A DNA stretch of 64,000 nucleotides from positions 248,001-312,000 of the forward strand of contig JAJEJU010000024.1 of assembly GCA_021390615.1 (NCBI GenBank), written 5' to 3'. Positions 18,689 through 26,788 of this stretch are shown piece by piece. The position numbers and the translations under genes are program-made. The notes below the pieces were generated by a model. It was not told where the DNA came from. It worked only from the letters and a program-made list of their open reading frames with translations, and did no database searches. Within the stretch, counting starts at the first letter, position 1. The number at the start of each line of letters is the position of its first letter. The stretch comes from Rhodanobacteraceae bacterium ZG21-1 (GTDB lineage: Bacteria; Pseudomonadota; Gammaproteobacteria; Xanthomonadales; Rhodanobacteraceae).

Positions 18689-19429
18689 CTAAGCCCATTG
18701 GGCTATTAGCTGTGACCAAGCTGCCGGAGTGAGTGTCGTCGGAATCTCGATCCTCTCTATTGCGCCAATCGAGAAAGGGGCGCAGCAAGCAGCAGCATAT
18801 GTCACTGGGAGGTCGATCGTAGAAATCCACCACGGACCAAATTCAGGAATTTCTACATGGAGTTCGTGCGTATGGTTCCGATCAAGTACTGTCATCTTTC
18901 TCAACGGGTAGTAGAGCCCCACCCCTATGGCTTTCAGTATGGCTTCTTTTCTTGTCCAGATTTGAAATAGTGCCTTGATTAAATTCTCGCCTTTCAGGCT
19001 GCGAATAATTTCCCATTCTGTACTGGAGCAAATTCGCCTACAAAAACTTGTCATGTCGTCAACGAGCGTGAGTCGTTCGCAGTCCAGTCCGACAGCCCCA
19101 TGTGTGCTCATCGCTATGCCGGCTAACGGGCCGCAATGAGTCAGGCTGAACTGAAGTGCCGGGTTTCCTTTTAAGTGCGGCTTGCCATATGTATCTATCG
19201 TAAAAGCCAATTCGCGAGGATCAGTGTTGATGAACGAAGCTATGAGAGTGCGAAGCGCAGATCTCGCGGCAGTGAAGCGCCTTCGATCAAGCGCGGTCAA
19301 TAATTTGGCGGCCCGCGAGTTCTCAGCGGTCGACAGTTCGCTACCATCAGTGTGCCATTGATCCAGGTTGATCCAGCATATAAGAAGTTCATTTGATTTG
19401 AATGCGAAATTTTTCAAATTCATCGTCAC
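18689..19429 (-). CDS. Sfp-type 4'-phosphopantetheinyl transferase
   Basis: A 246-residue phosphopantetheinyl transferase of the Sfp/EntD group, which attaches coenzyme A-derived arms to carrier domains. The two magnesium and catalytic motifs are present: GLDCE (Asp116, Glu118) and WTRKEAILKAIG (Trp158, Lys161, Glu162). Earlier motifs FTAARSALR, YGKPHL and FSLTHCG also match. It lies head to head with the NRPS gene and tail to tail with the FkbH-like gene (28 bp apart). It should activate the three carrier domains of this cluster (fused carrier, free ACP, NRPS T domain), consistent with a self-contained pathway. Its composition is AT-richer than the chromosome, like the operon. An alternative ATG lies two codons downstream. 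Confidence 0.9.
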   Translation of the reverse strand: MTMNLKNFAFKSNELLICWINLDQWHTDGSELSTAENSRAAKLLTALDRRRFTAARSALRTLIASFINTDPRELAFTIDTYGKPHLKGNPALQFSLTHCGPLAGIAMSTHGAVGLDCERLTLVDDMTSFCRRICSSTEWEIIRSLKGENLIKALFQIWTRKEAILKAIGVGLYYPLRKMTVLDRNHTHELHVEIPEFGPWWISTIDLPVTYAAACCAPFSIGAIERIEIPTTLTPAAWSQLIAQWA

Positions 19430-20459
19430 TGTAAAATGCTAAGTGAATTGCTTGCTCTTGACATTGTTCGGCGTGGTAATTGGGTGGGCGCCGAATCGTG
19501 GTAAGGGACGGTATATGAAATGTTGGTTATCGCGCAGGCTCTGCCTCTTGTTTGCTGTCGCATAGCGAACGATTGCTGCGTTTGCCATGGTGCCGTAGAG
19601 CCATCATGGCCTTGGCTAAGTTATGCACACACGCGTATGGGGGCGGTCGGTAAATGCATGGTGTTTTTCAGCACGATAGGCTGAGGCAGGATGGCGCTTG
19701 GGATTATGCCTTTTTTCTAAAATACAATCCTGAGATGGCTGTTGTCGAGGATGCCTGCAATTACGAAGATGGTCATCGCGTTGAAACTGATTTTTTGGAT
19801 GGCTTGCTTCGGTCTTAGTGTGATGTTCGCGTTATTTATAAGTTATATCGAAGGCGCGCACAGGATGGTTTGTCTGTGGCGGATCAAGTTGTTGATCCAT
19901 GCGCGAGGCCAAATTTTCTTATTGCTATGCTATGTTTGATAGTGTTTAGATTCACGTGCCAATGAGCGTGTTCTGGTCGTGCGTAGGGGGATGGTATTGA
20001 TGACGGGGAGGGGTAGCTGGGGGCGACCGGTTGCTTCTGGGGTATTTAATCGGCAATTTTAATATTGTGGCGTGGGTTGGCTCCTGGGTAGTGAGCTATA
20101 TCTTTGGCGGATGGTTATGGGTCAAGTTTTTGATTATGAGGGAAATTTTCTGGGTAAAAGGTTGAATCAAGGGGCTTGTGGCGGCTTCTTTGATTGAGGC
20201 GAGTGCAGAGTTTCCATGCGTGAAATGTTGTATGTGGCATGTAATTTGGCATAAGAAATTTTGATTATACGTGGTCTGTAAAAATGGATTTTCTTTAGTC
20301 ACCTGATAACTGGTTTTTGTTATTCTTTTTCGATTTTTGTGTGCTTGTGGTTTATTTTATTAGCGTCCTTGGTGATCGTTTTGATGGGTTGTCAAAATTT
20401 ATCGAGATTGGCTGGTTTTATTTGCTGATGGTGCGTAATTTGAGCTAATGGGAGCGTCA
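19430..20459. other. AT-rich divergent region between PPTase and NRPS genes
   Basis: About 1 kb with low GC and no recognisable gene. A TTGACA at 19458-19463 could be a -35 box but lacks a good -10. A 54-codon frame runs 19654-19818 (starting MHGVFQHD, acidic in its second half), and an overlapping frame from 19742 encodes one hydrophobic segment; neither has a convincing ribosome site or a known match, so they may be decay products. The NRPS promoter is probably in the last 200 bp. Confidence 0.45.
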
Positions 20460-23400
20460 ATGAACGGGCCTGATACTCATCTGACCGAGTCGCAACAAGC
20501 GGCGTTATTGAAGCGACTTTCCGGGCGGCGCAGGATGCCGCAAGCCGACTCCAGTAAGTCCGAAATTCCTATTTCAGATCGAAGTGGCCCCCTTGCGCTG
20601 TCCTTTGCCCAGCAGCGGCTGTGGTTCCTGTCGCAGCTGGAGGGAGTGAGTGCGAGCTATCACGTGCCGTGGGGCGTGCGCCTGTCCGGGACGCTGGACC
20701 GGGCGGCGTGGCGGAAGAGCCTGGACAGCCTGTTGGCCCGTCACGAGGCGCTGCGCACGGTGTTCGACGCGCCGGGCGGTCAGCCCCAGGCAGTGCTGAG
20801 GCCGGCCGAGGCAGGCTTTGCGCTGATCGAGCACGACCTGCAGCCGGCCCTCGAGGGGCCGCAATCGCTGGCACAGCTGGCGACCGACGAGGCGAGCGCG
20901 CCCTTTGACTTGCGCCAGGGCCCGCTCATCCGCGGTCGACTGATCCGCCTGGGGCCGGACGAGCATGTGTTCCTGCTCACCCTGCACCACATCGTGGCCG
21001 ACGGCTGGTCGATGGGCGTGCTGCTCAACGAGCTCAGCGCGCTGTATCGCGCCTTCGTAGCCGGTCAGGACGATCCGCTGCCGGCCTTGCCCCTGCAGTA
21101 CCCCGACTATGCCGCCTGGCAGCGCCAGTGGCTGGTTGGCGAGCGCCTGCAGCATCAGGCGGACTACTGGCGCCGGCAACTGGCGGAGGCGCCGGTGCTG
21201 CTGGCCTTGCCGACCGATCGGCCGCGCCCGGCGCAGCAGACCTTCCTCGGCCAGCGCCTGCACGTGGTGCTGGATGCGGAGCTGACGGCGGGCCTCAAGC
21301 GCCTGAGCCAGCAACAGGGCACCACGCTGTTCATCACCTTGCTGGCGGCGTGGGCGGCGGTGCTGTCGCGGCTGTCCGGTCAGGACGACCTGGTGATCGG
21401 CACGCCCACGGCGAACCGCAATCGTCAGGAGCTGGAGCCGCTGATCGGCTTCTTCGTCAATACGCTGGCCTTGCGCCTGGACCTGTCGGGGGACCCCAGC
21501 GTGGCGGCGCTGCTGGCGCGGGTGCGGCAGACGGCGCTGGCCGCGCAGGATCACCAGGACCTGCCGTTCGAGCAGGTGGTGGAGATCGTGCAGCCGCCGC
21601 GCCAGCTGGCGCACACGCCGGTGTTCCAGGTGATGTTTGCGTGGCAGAACAACGAGGCGGGCCGACTCGATCTGCCGGGGCTGCAGGCGCAGCCGTTCGA
21701 AGCGGTGTTGGACACGGTCAAGTTCGACCTGGGCCTGTCCCTGGCCGAAACGGGCGAGGGCACGATTGCCGGCAGCTTCAGTTATGCGACGGCGCTGTTC
21801 GACACGGCGACGATCGAACGTCAGCACGGCTATCTGCTGCGCGTGCTGCGGGCGATGGCGGCCGATGCTGGGCAGTCGGTGGGGCGGATCGACCTGCTCT
21901 CGGCGTCGGAACGGGAGCTGGTGCTGCACGGCTGGAACCGGACCGAGACGGCGTACCCGCAGGACGACAGTGTGCATGCGCTGTTCGAGGCGCAGGCGCG
22001 TCGATCCCCCGAGGCCATCGCGCTGGTCCAGGACGATCAATCGCTGACCTATGCCCAGCTCAACACCCGGGCCAATCGGTTGGCGCATCGGCTGATCGCC
22101 CTGGGGGTGCGGCCGGGCGACTGTGTGGCGACGGTGTTGGAACGCAGCCTGGCGCTGATCGTCGCGCAGCTGGGCATTCTCAAAGCCGGTGGCGTGTACG
22201 TTCCCATCGACCCGCAGCTCCCGGCGGCCCGGCAGGTGTGGTTGATCGGCGATTGCGCCGCCAAGCTGCTGATCGGCGAGGAGGACGATATCGACGAGGC
22301 GCTGCCCATCCTCGCGGTAGATCTGGCAGCCGGCGACGGCCACGACGTCGGCAACCCCGCCCTGGCGCTTGCCGGCGGCGACGCGGCGTATGTGATGTAC
22401 ACCTCCGGGACCACGGGGACGCCCAAAGGCGTGGTGGTGCCGCATCGGGCGGTGAATCGGCTGGTCATCCACAACGGCTATGCCGAATTCCGGCCGGAAG
22501 ATCGGGTGGCGTTTGCGGCGAACCCGGCCTTCGATGCGAGCACCCTGGAAGTGTGGGGCGCGCTGCTCAACGGTGGGACCTGCGTGGTCATCGATCAGGC
22601 GACTCTGCTGACACCCGGGCGTCTGCGGGACGTGTTGCAGGCCCGCGGCGTCACGGTGATGTGGCTGACGGTGGGGCTGTTCAATCAGATGGCCGAGACC
22701 TTGGCCCCCGTCTTCCGGCAGCTGCGCCTGCTGATGGTGGGCGGCGATGCGCTCGATCCCCGCGTCGTCGCGCAGGTGCTCGATCGCAGCGCGCCCGGGC
22801 AGTTGCTCAACGGCTATGGACCGACGGAAACCACGACCTTCGCGGCGACCTATGCGATCACCGCCAGCGACGGGCAGACGCCGATTCCGATCGGCCGTCC
22901 GATCGCCAATACGTATGTCTATCTGCTCGACGCCTACCAGCAGCCGGTGCCGCTGGGCGCCGTGGGCGAGTTGTACATCGGCGGCGCGGGCGTGGCGCGC
23001 GGGTATCTGCATCGCCCCGAGCTTACAGCGGAGCGCTTCCTGGACGATCCGTTCCATGCCGGGGCGGGAGCTCGGATGTATCGCACGGGCGACCAGGCGC
23101 GCTATCGGCCGGATGGGAACCTGGAGTTCCTGGGCCGGAACGACCATCAGGTGAAGCTGCGTGGCTTCCGCATCGAGCTGGGCGAAATCGAGGCGCGCCT
23201 GGCGGAGCATCCGCAGGTGCGCGAAGCGGTGGTGGTGATGCGCGAAGAGGCAGTCGGGGACAAGCGCCTGGTGGGCTATGTGACGTGGCACGGGGACGCG
23301 GCACCCGATGTCGCGAGCCTACGCGCGCATCTGGCCCAGCAGCTGCCGGACTACATGGTGCCGGCGGCCTTCGTGGGCCTGGCACAGTTGCCGCTGACGC

Positions 23401-23705
23401 CCAACGGCAAGCTCGACCGCAAGGCCCTGCCGGCGCCCCAGGATGGAGCCTATGCACGACAGGCTTACGAATCAGCACAAAACGAGATAGAGGCTGCTCT
23501 CATCCAGCTTTGGGAGACACTTCTTGGCGTCGACAACGTCAGCCGCCACGACAATTTCTTTGCTCTCGGGGGGCATTCTCTGCTGGCCACGCGGTTGATC
23601 AATCGCATGCGTATGGAATTCAACGCCGACATACCACTGCGTGCGCTGTTTGAAACTCCGACTATCGCTGGCTTGGCGACACAGCTTTCGGAGCAAGCTT
23701 ACTGA
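20460..23705 (+). CDS. Single-module nonribosomal peptide synthetase, C-A-T, no thioesterase
   Basis: About 1081 residues. The condensation domain (about 45-480) has SFAQQRLWFLSQ and the active-site HHIVADGWS; it looks like the LCL/starter-acyl kind. The adenylation domain (about 500-990) has YTSGTTGTPKGV, YGPTE, RTGDQARYRPDG and the Lys motif PNGKLDRKAL. The T domain has the attachment serine in FFALGGHSLLA near 1040. No epimerase, reductase or thioesterase follows; the protein ends soon after the T domain. Read by eye against GrsA positions, the specificity code is D-A-L-W-M-G-G-T-F-K, which suggests valine or a similar aliphatic residue. The start at 20460 has GGGAG five bases upstream; an ATG at 20448 is the alternative. 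The C and A coding stretch is strikingly GC-rich while the first about 120 and last about 250 bases are not. Confidence 0.93.
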   Translation: MNGPDTHLTESQQAALLKRLSGRRRMPQADSSKSEIPISDRSGPLALSFAQQRLWFLSQLEGVSASYHVPWGVRLSGTLDRAAWRKSLDSLLARHEALRTVFDAPGGQPQAVLRPAEAGFALIEHDLQPALEGPQSLAQLATDEASAPFDLRQGPLIRGRLIRLGPDEHVFLLTLHHIVADGWSMGVLLNELSALYRAFVAGQDDPLPALPLQYPDYAAWQRQWLVGERLQHQADYWRRQLAEAPVLLALPTDRPRPAQQTFLGQRLHVVLDAELTAGLKRLSQQQGTTLFITLLAAWAAVLSRLSGQDDLVIGTPTANRNRQELEPLIGFFVNTLALRLDLSGDPSVAALLARVRQTALAAQDHQDLPFEQVVEIVQPPRQLAHTPVFQVMFAWQNNEAGRLDLPGLQAQPFEAVLDTVKFDLGLSLAETGEGTIAGSFSYATALFDTATIERQHGYLLRVLRAMAADAGQSVGRIDLLSASERELVLHGWNRTETAYPQDDSVHALFEAQARRSPEAIALVQDDQSLTYAQLNTRANRLAHRLIALGVRPGDCVATVLERSLALIVAQLGILKAGGVYVPIDPQLPAARQVWLIGDCAAKLLIGEEDDIDEALPILAVDLAAGDGHDVGNPALALAGGDAAYVMYTSGTTGTPKGVVVPHRAVNRLVIHNGYAEFRPEDRVAFAANPAFDASTLEVWGALLNGGTCVVIDQATLLTPGRLRDVLQARGVTVMWLTVGLFNQMAETLAPVFRQLRLLMVGGDALDPRVVAQVLDRSAPGQLLNGYGPTETTTFAATYAITASDGQTPIPIGRPIANTYVYLLDAYQQPVPLGAVGELYIGGAGVARGYLHRPELTAERFLDDPFHAGAGARMYRTGDQARYRPDGNLEFLGRNDHQVKLRGFRIELGEIEARLAEHPQVREAVVVMREEAVGDKRLVGYVTWHGDAAPDVASLRAHLAQQLPDYMVPAAFVGLAQLPLTPNGKLDRKALPAPQDGAYARQAYESAQNEIEAALIQLWETLLGVDNVSRHDNFFALGGHSLLATRLINRMRMEFNADIPLRALFETPTIAGLATQLSEQAY

Positions 23706-23743
23706 CTCCACGCCAATGGTTTCAGCTGCTGTCCGGAGCGGCA

Positions 23744-23926
23744 TTGAGCTTATTGCAGTCGTTTTCTGCGTCTAGAAAAGCGACCGTGCACGCCGAGGAG
23801 CCGAGCGCGCTCGGGCGATGCCTAAAGGAGCGTGGCGTTATGGAAGCGGAAGTCTGTCGGAATATGGGCGTCCGCAAAGCAGCGTTCTTCAACGGACAGA
23901 ACAGCATGTATCGAAGGCGTCGCTGA
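23744..23926 (+). pseudogene. Possible remnant of IS3-type transposase orfA
   Basis: The frame ends with EAEVCRNMGVRKAAFFNGQN and a stop. This resembles the helix-turn-helix of IS3-family OrfA proteins (pattern: V-x-x-V-C-R-x-x-G-V-S-x-x-x-F-Y-x-W-K), with the usual Trp changed. It is short, with no upstream OrfA start, no OrfB and no visible inverted repeats, so it would be a decayed fragment. It sits between the NRPS and tRNA-Asn. The resemblance is judged by eye only. Confidence 0.35.
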
Positions 23927-24216
23927 GCCCTGGAAAAACTTCGCGTTGAACAAGACATCGCCAGTGCGCAGCTTGGTCGATCGGAGCGGAATTCAGATCG
24001 ATGCCTGGGTCGGTTCTGCATACGAGCATTGCGCTCGATGATTCGTGTTCTGGCAAGCCGATCGATGATTCACTCATCGAATCCTGCAATGGTTCGCAGG
24101 ATCAGCCAAGTCCATCACCAGCCGCCGATGCTGCTGCGGCGGCAGGCTGTCTTGTTGACATGGTGACCGGTCCGGCGCTTGCTGGCCGATTTGCACATGG
24201 GCTTATGCGGAGCCAC

Positions 24217-24247
24217 AAAAAAGGGCCTGCGATGTACGCAAGCCCTT
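24217..24247 (-). terminator. Terminator of tRNA-Asn transcript
   Basis: On the minus strand GGGCTTGCG and CGCAGGCCC pair (one G-T) around TACAT and are followed by TTTTTT. It lies 9 bp beyond the tRNA-Asn 3' end. The rest of 23706-24255 shows no gene besides the possible IS remnant. Confidence 0.85.
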
Positions 24248-24255
24248 GATATATC

Positions 24256-24332
24256 TGGCGCCCGAAGTTGGACTCGAACCAACGACCCCCTGATTAACAG
24301 TCAAGTGCTCTAACCGGCTGAGCTATTCGGGC
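24256..24332 (-). tRNA. tRNA-Asn (anticodon GTT)
   Basis: Complete 77-nt cloverleaf including encoded CCA. Acceptor arms are GCCCGAA and TTCGGGC, the anticodon loop CTGTTAA carries GTT, and the T-arm has GGTTCGAGTCC. Its 3' end faces the biosynthetic island, the usual orientation for tRNA-targeted integration, but no direct repeat of the tRNA end was found on the island's far side. Confidence 0.97.
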
Positions 24333-24413
24333 GGAGCTGCGTAGTTTGTAGATTGGGCGCCGGGCTGTCAAGCCGTTTGCGGTTCGGCTTGGCGGTGCGC
24401 GAGGCATGAGCGG

Positions 24414-26024
24414 CTACTCATTGCCGTCCGGTAGCGCAGGCGGATCAACTTCCGAGGCAGGGGTCCGGCTTGGCCACCACAGGCGGCCGTCGTATCCGCA
24501 GGCAACCAGCTCCCCGCAAGCGGTCTCGAGCACGTCGGTGACGAAGTTGTCGCGTTGCTCCTCGTGTGCCAGCGCATAGTCCGGCCCATGCCAGAAGCGC
24601 AGCTGCTGGTCCTCCCCGGCCGTGGCGAGGCTGCCGTCGCGCAGCAGGCGCACCTGCCGGACGGCGGCATCGTGAGCTTTGAACGAGGCTTGCATGCGTG
24701 GCTGGTGGTCGCCAAGCGTCCAGACCGTCACCTGGCCTTGCGCGTCGCCGGTGATCAGGCGTCGAGGGGTTCCCGCGCGACTATTGAGGGCATCTGCATC
24801 GATGCAGCGCAATGGCTGTTGGCCGGGAAGAACGCCCAGGCACTGCTTCGTCGAGAGTTGCCACAGGCGGACGCTGCCGTCTTCGGATGCGCTGGCCAAC
24901 AGGTCCGGATCGAGAATGGCGAGTGCCCAGATCCATCCCGTGTGGCCCGACAGGGTGCCAAGTGCGCCGCCGTCTGCATCCCACAGCCGGATCGTACGAT
25001 CCGCGCCGCCGGTGGCGACCGCACCCGAGGGCAGGCTGGCGACACACAAGGCCGCAGCCTCGTGCGCCTGGATGCTGCGCAGGCAGCGCTGCGTGGCGAG
25101 ATCCCAATAGCGCAGGGTGCGATCGCGCGAGACGGAGGCCAGCAGGCCGGGACGGATTTCGGCGAGGCCGAGCACCGATTGCGCATGCGCCTGGGCGATC
25201 TCACCGGCGCTCTGTGCGTGCGACCAGAGGCGGATGCTGCCGTCTCGTCCTCCGCTGGCGATCCGGCCGTCGCCGAGCACCGCCAGTGCCCAGACATAGC
25301 CTTGATGAAGCGCCTTGGCGGTCGCGATGCTTGCCGGCGCAACGGCGTTGGCCCGGCGACGGTACATGACGTCGCTGCGCAGGATGTATTTGCTTCCGCG
25401 GGCGATCTCTTCGCCGGCATGCCAGAGCGCGTGATCGAACAGGATCAGGCTGCCGGCGCGCGGCCGCAGGCGGGCGACAAGATTCGAGCTGCCTTCGCCG
25501 GCTGCGGGGCCTGCCGCATAAAACAGGGTGTCGCCGCCGTCGAAGGCCTCGCCGTCGTTGAGATAGATCATGAAGGTCAAGCGCGAACGGCAATCCGGAC
25601 CGCGGTGGTGCACGCCGTCCTGATGGATGCCGAAGCGTTGCCCGGGTTGATAGCGGCATAGGCGGATGCGCGCATTGATGCCTTCGGGTGCCCAGTCCGA
25701 AGCGGCGTCGCCGAGCAGCGACTCTTCGAGGCTGCCGGAGAGGGCTTCGCACAGGCGCCGGAAAAGCCTGTCGGCCAGATCGTCGTCGTCCCACACCTGG
25801 CGGTCGTTGTTCCGGTAGGACGGCGGGTAGTCCAGCTCGGCCGATCGAAAGCCGCGTTGCTCGGCCAGGGCGATCAAGGCCTGGCACTCGGCCGGCGTCA
25901 GGAATTGCCGGATCAGCAAGCAACGCGGCGATGCATCGGCCAGCGGTCGTTCGACCGGGCGTGTGGCGGCGATTTCAGGGCGATGTGCTGCGTCGAGGCA
26001 GGACACGGATGCCGGTGCGTCCAT
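24414..26024 (-). CDS. 2-oxoglutarate/Fe(II) oxygenase fused to seven-repeat WD40 propeller
   Basis: A 536-residue two-part protein. Residues about 30-225 are a prolyl-4-hydroxylase-like 2OG-Fe(II) dioxygenase: iron ligands HQD (His134, Asp136) and His202 in WHAGEE, and the 2OG-binding Arg216 in YILRSD. Residues about 235-520 hold seven WD40 repeats, whose blades end RLWS, RYWD, RLWD, RLWQ, TVWT, RFWH and RLWW, enough for a complete propeller. The propeller probably binds a protein or peptide that the oxygenase hydroxylates; substrate unknown. The start at 26024 is favoured by AAAGGAA six bases upstream; an earlier start at 26054 overlaps the operator-like palindrome. Divergent from a TetR regulator. 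No signal peptide. Confidence 0.88.
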   Translation of the reverse strand: MDAPASVSCLDAAHRPEIAATRPVERPLADASPRCLLIRQFLTPAECQALIALAEQRGFRSAELDYPPSYRNNDRQVWDDDDLADRLFRRLCEALSGSLEESLLGDAASDWAPEGINARIRLCRYQPGQRFGIHQDGVHHRGPDCRSRLTFMIYLNDGEAFDGGDTLFYAAGPAAGEGSSNLVARLRPRAGSLILFDHALWHAGEEIARGSKYILRSDVMYRRRANAVAPASIATAKALHQGYVWALAVLGDGRIASGGRDGSIRLWSHAQSAGEIAQAHAQSVLGLAEIRPGLLASVSRDRTLRYWDLATQRCLRSIQAHEAAALCVASLPSGAVATGGADRTIRLWDADGGALGTLSGHTGWIWALAILDPDLLASASEDGSVRLWQLSTKQCLGVLPGQQPLRCIDADALNSRAGTPRRLITGDAQGQVTVWTLGDHQPRMQASFKAHDAAVRQVRLLRDGSLATAGEDQQLRFWHGPDYALAHEEQRDNFVTDVLETACGELVACGYDGRLWWPSRTPASEVDPPALPDGNE

Positions 26025-26037
26025 GGCAGTTCCTTTT

Positions 26038-26055
26038 ATTGGTTGAACATCCAAT
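26038..26055. promoter_or_regulatory. Operator-like palindrome, site 1
   Basis: ATTGGTTGAACATCCAAT, arms ATTGG/CCAAT, immediately upstream of the oxygenase-WD40 start codon. It matches site 2 at 12 of 18 positions, including both cores TTGG-N8-CCAA. Probably bound by the divergent TetR protein. Confidence 0.6.
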
Positions 26056-26098
26056 TTAAGGGAACTGTAGTCCTGGAAAAGCTGGCGATCAATAGTTA

Positions 26099-26116
26099 TT
26101 TGGGTGTATAACCAAA
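26099..26116. promoter_or_regulatory. Operator-like palindrome, site 2
   Basis: TTTGGGTGTATAACCAAA, arms TTTGG/CCAAA, ending 15 bp before the TetR start codon. Centre-to-centre spacing to site 1 is 61 bp. Consensus of the two: WTTGGKTGWAYAWCCAAW. Autoregulation of the TetR gene and joint control of the divergent gene are inferred. Confidence 0.6.
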
Positions 26117-26131
26117 TTAAAGGAGGCGCTC

Positions 26132-26788
26132 ATGCCGAGGAAGCCGAATACCGAACTGCGCAGGCGTCAGATCATCGAGGGCCTGCTCAAGACCATGGCC
26201 GTGCACGGCTATGCCGGTGCGACGATCCAGGCTGTCGCCGCGGCGTCCGGATTGGCGCCGGGCCTGCTGCATTACCACTTCCACGACAAGCGCGAAATGT
26301 TGGTGGCCCTGGTCGACCAGCTGGTGGCCTATGCACAGCACCGCTACGAGGTTCGTGCGAACTCGGCTACGACGCCCAGGGAGCGCTTGCGCGCTTATAT
26401 CGATGCGCGGCTGGCCTATGGCGAAGACGCCAACCCCGATGCGGTCGCCGCCTGGGTGATGATCGGCGCCGAAGCCGTGCGCGACGCGGAGGTGCGCGAG
26501 ATCTACCGGCGCGCCGCCGAGCGGGAGCTGGCCTTGCTGCAGCGTCTGCTCAAGGCTTGCCTGGTCCACGAGGGCAAGCGCGTGCGCCGCCTGAATCATG
26601 TCGCCGCCGGCCTGCTTGCCTACGTGGAAGGGTGCTTCATGCTGGCTGCCAATGCCCGCGACCTGGTACCGCGTGGGTTTGCTGCCGAGATGGCCGCCGA
26701 ATGGGTGGACCGCTACATCGCCCAGGAAGCCGCCAGCGCGAGGGTCGCAGCGCGCCCGACACCGAGCCGCCGCAGGAGCGCCCCATGA
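26132..26788 (+). CDS. TetR/AcrR-family transcriptional regulator (BetI-like)
   Basis: A 218-residue one-component repressor. The N-terminal helix-turn-helix is typical: RRQIIEGLLKTMAVHGYAG, then IQAVAAASGLAPGLLHYHF and DKREMLVALV. The C-terminal ligand domain (about 80-200) resembles the BetI group, with AAWVMIGAEAVRDAEVREIY. The tail is basic. A very strong ribosome site (AAAGGAGG) precedes the ATG. It is divergent from the oxygenase-WD40 gene and probably binds the two palindromes between them. The next gene overlaps its stop codon (ATGA). Ligand unknown. Confidence 0.93.
   Translation: MPRKPNTELRRRQIIEGLLKTMAVHGYAGATIQAVAAASGLAPGLLHYHFHDKREMLVALVDQLVAYAQHRYEVRANSATTPRERLRAYIDARLAYGEDANPDAVAAWVMIGAEAVRDAEVREIYRRAAERELALLQRLLKACLVHEGKRVRRLNHVAAGLLAYVEGCFMLAANARDLVPRGFAAEMAAEWVDRYIAQEAASARVAARPTPSRRRSAP

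Noticed and set aside
20574-23291. Second NRPS-sized frame antisense to the NRPS gene
   Set aside because: His/Arg/Gln-rich shadow of the GC-rich C-A coding block; no domain motif.
24256-24332. Direct repeat of tRNA-Asn 3' end as island attachment site
   Set aside because: I looked for the tRNA 3' sequence near 12,200-13,200 and did not see it; no integrase gene is present either.
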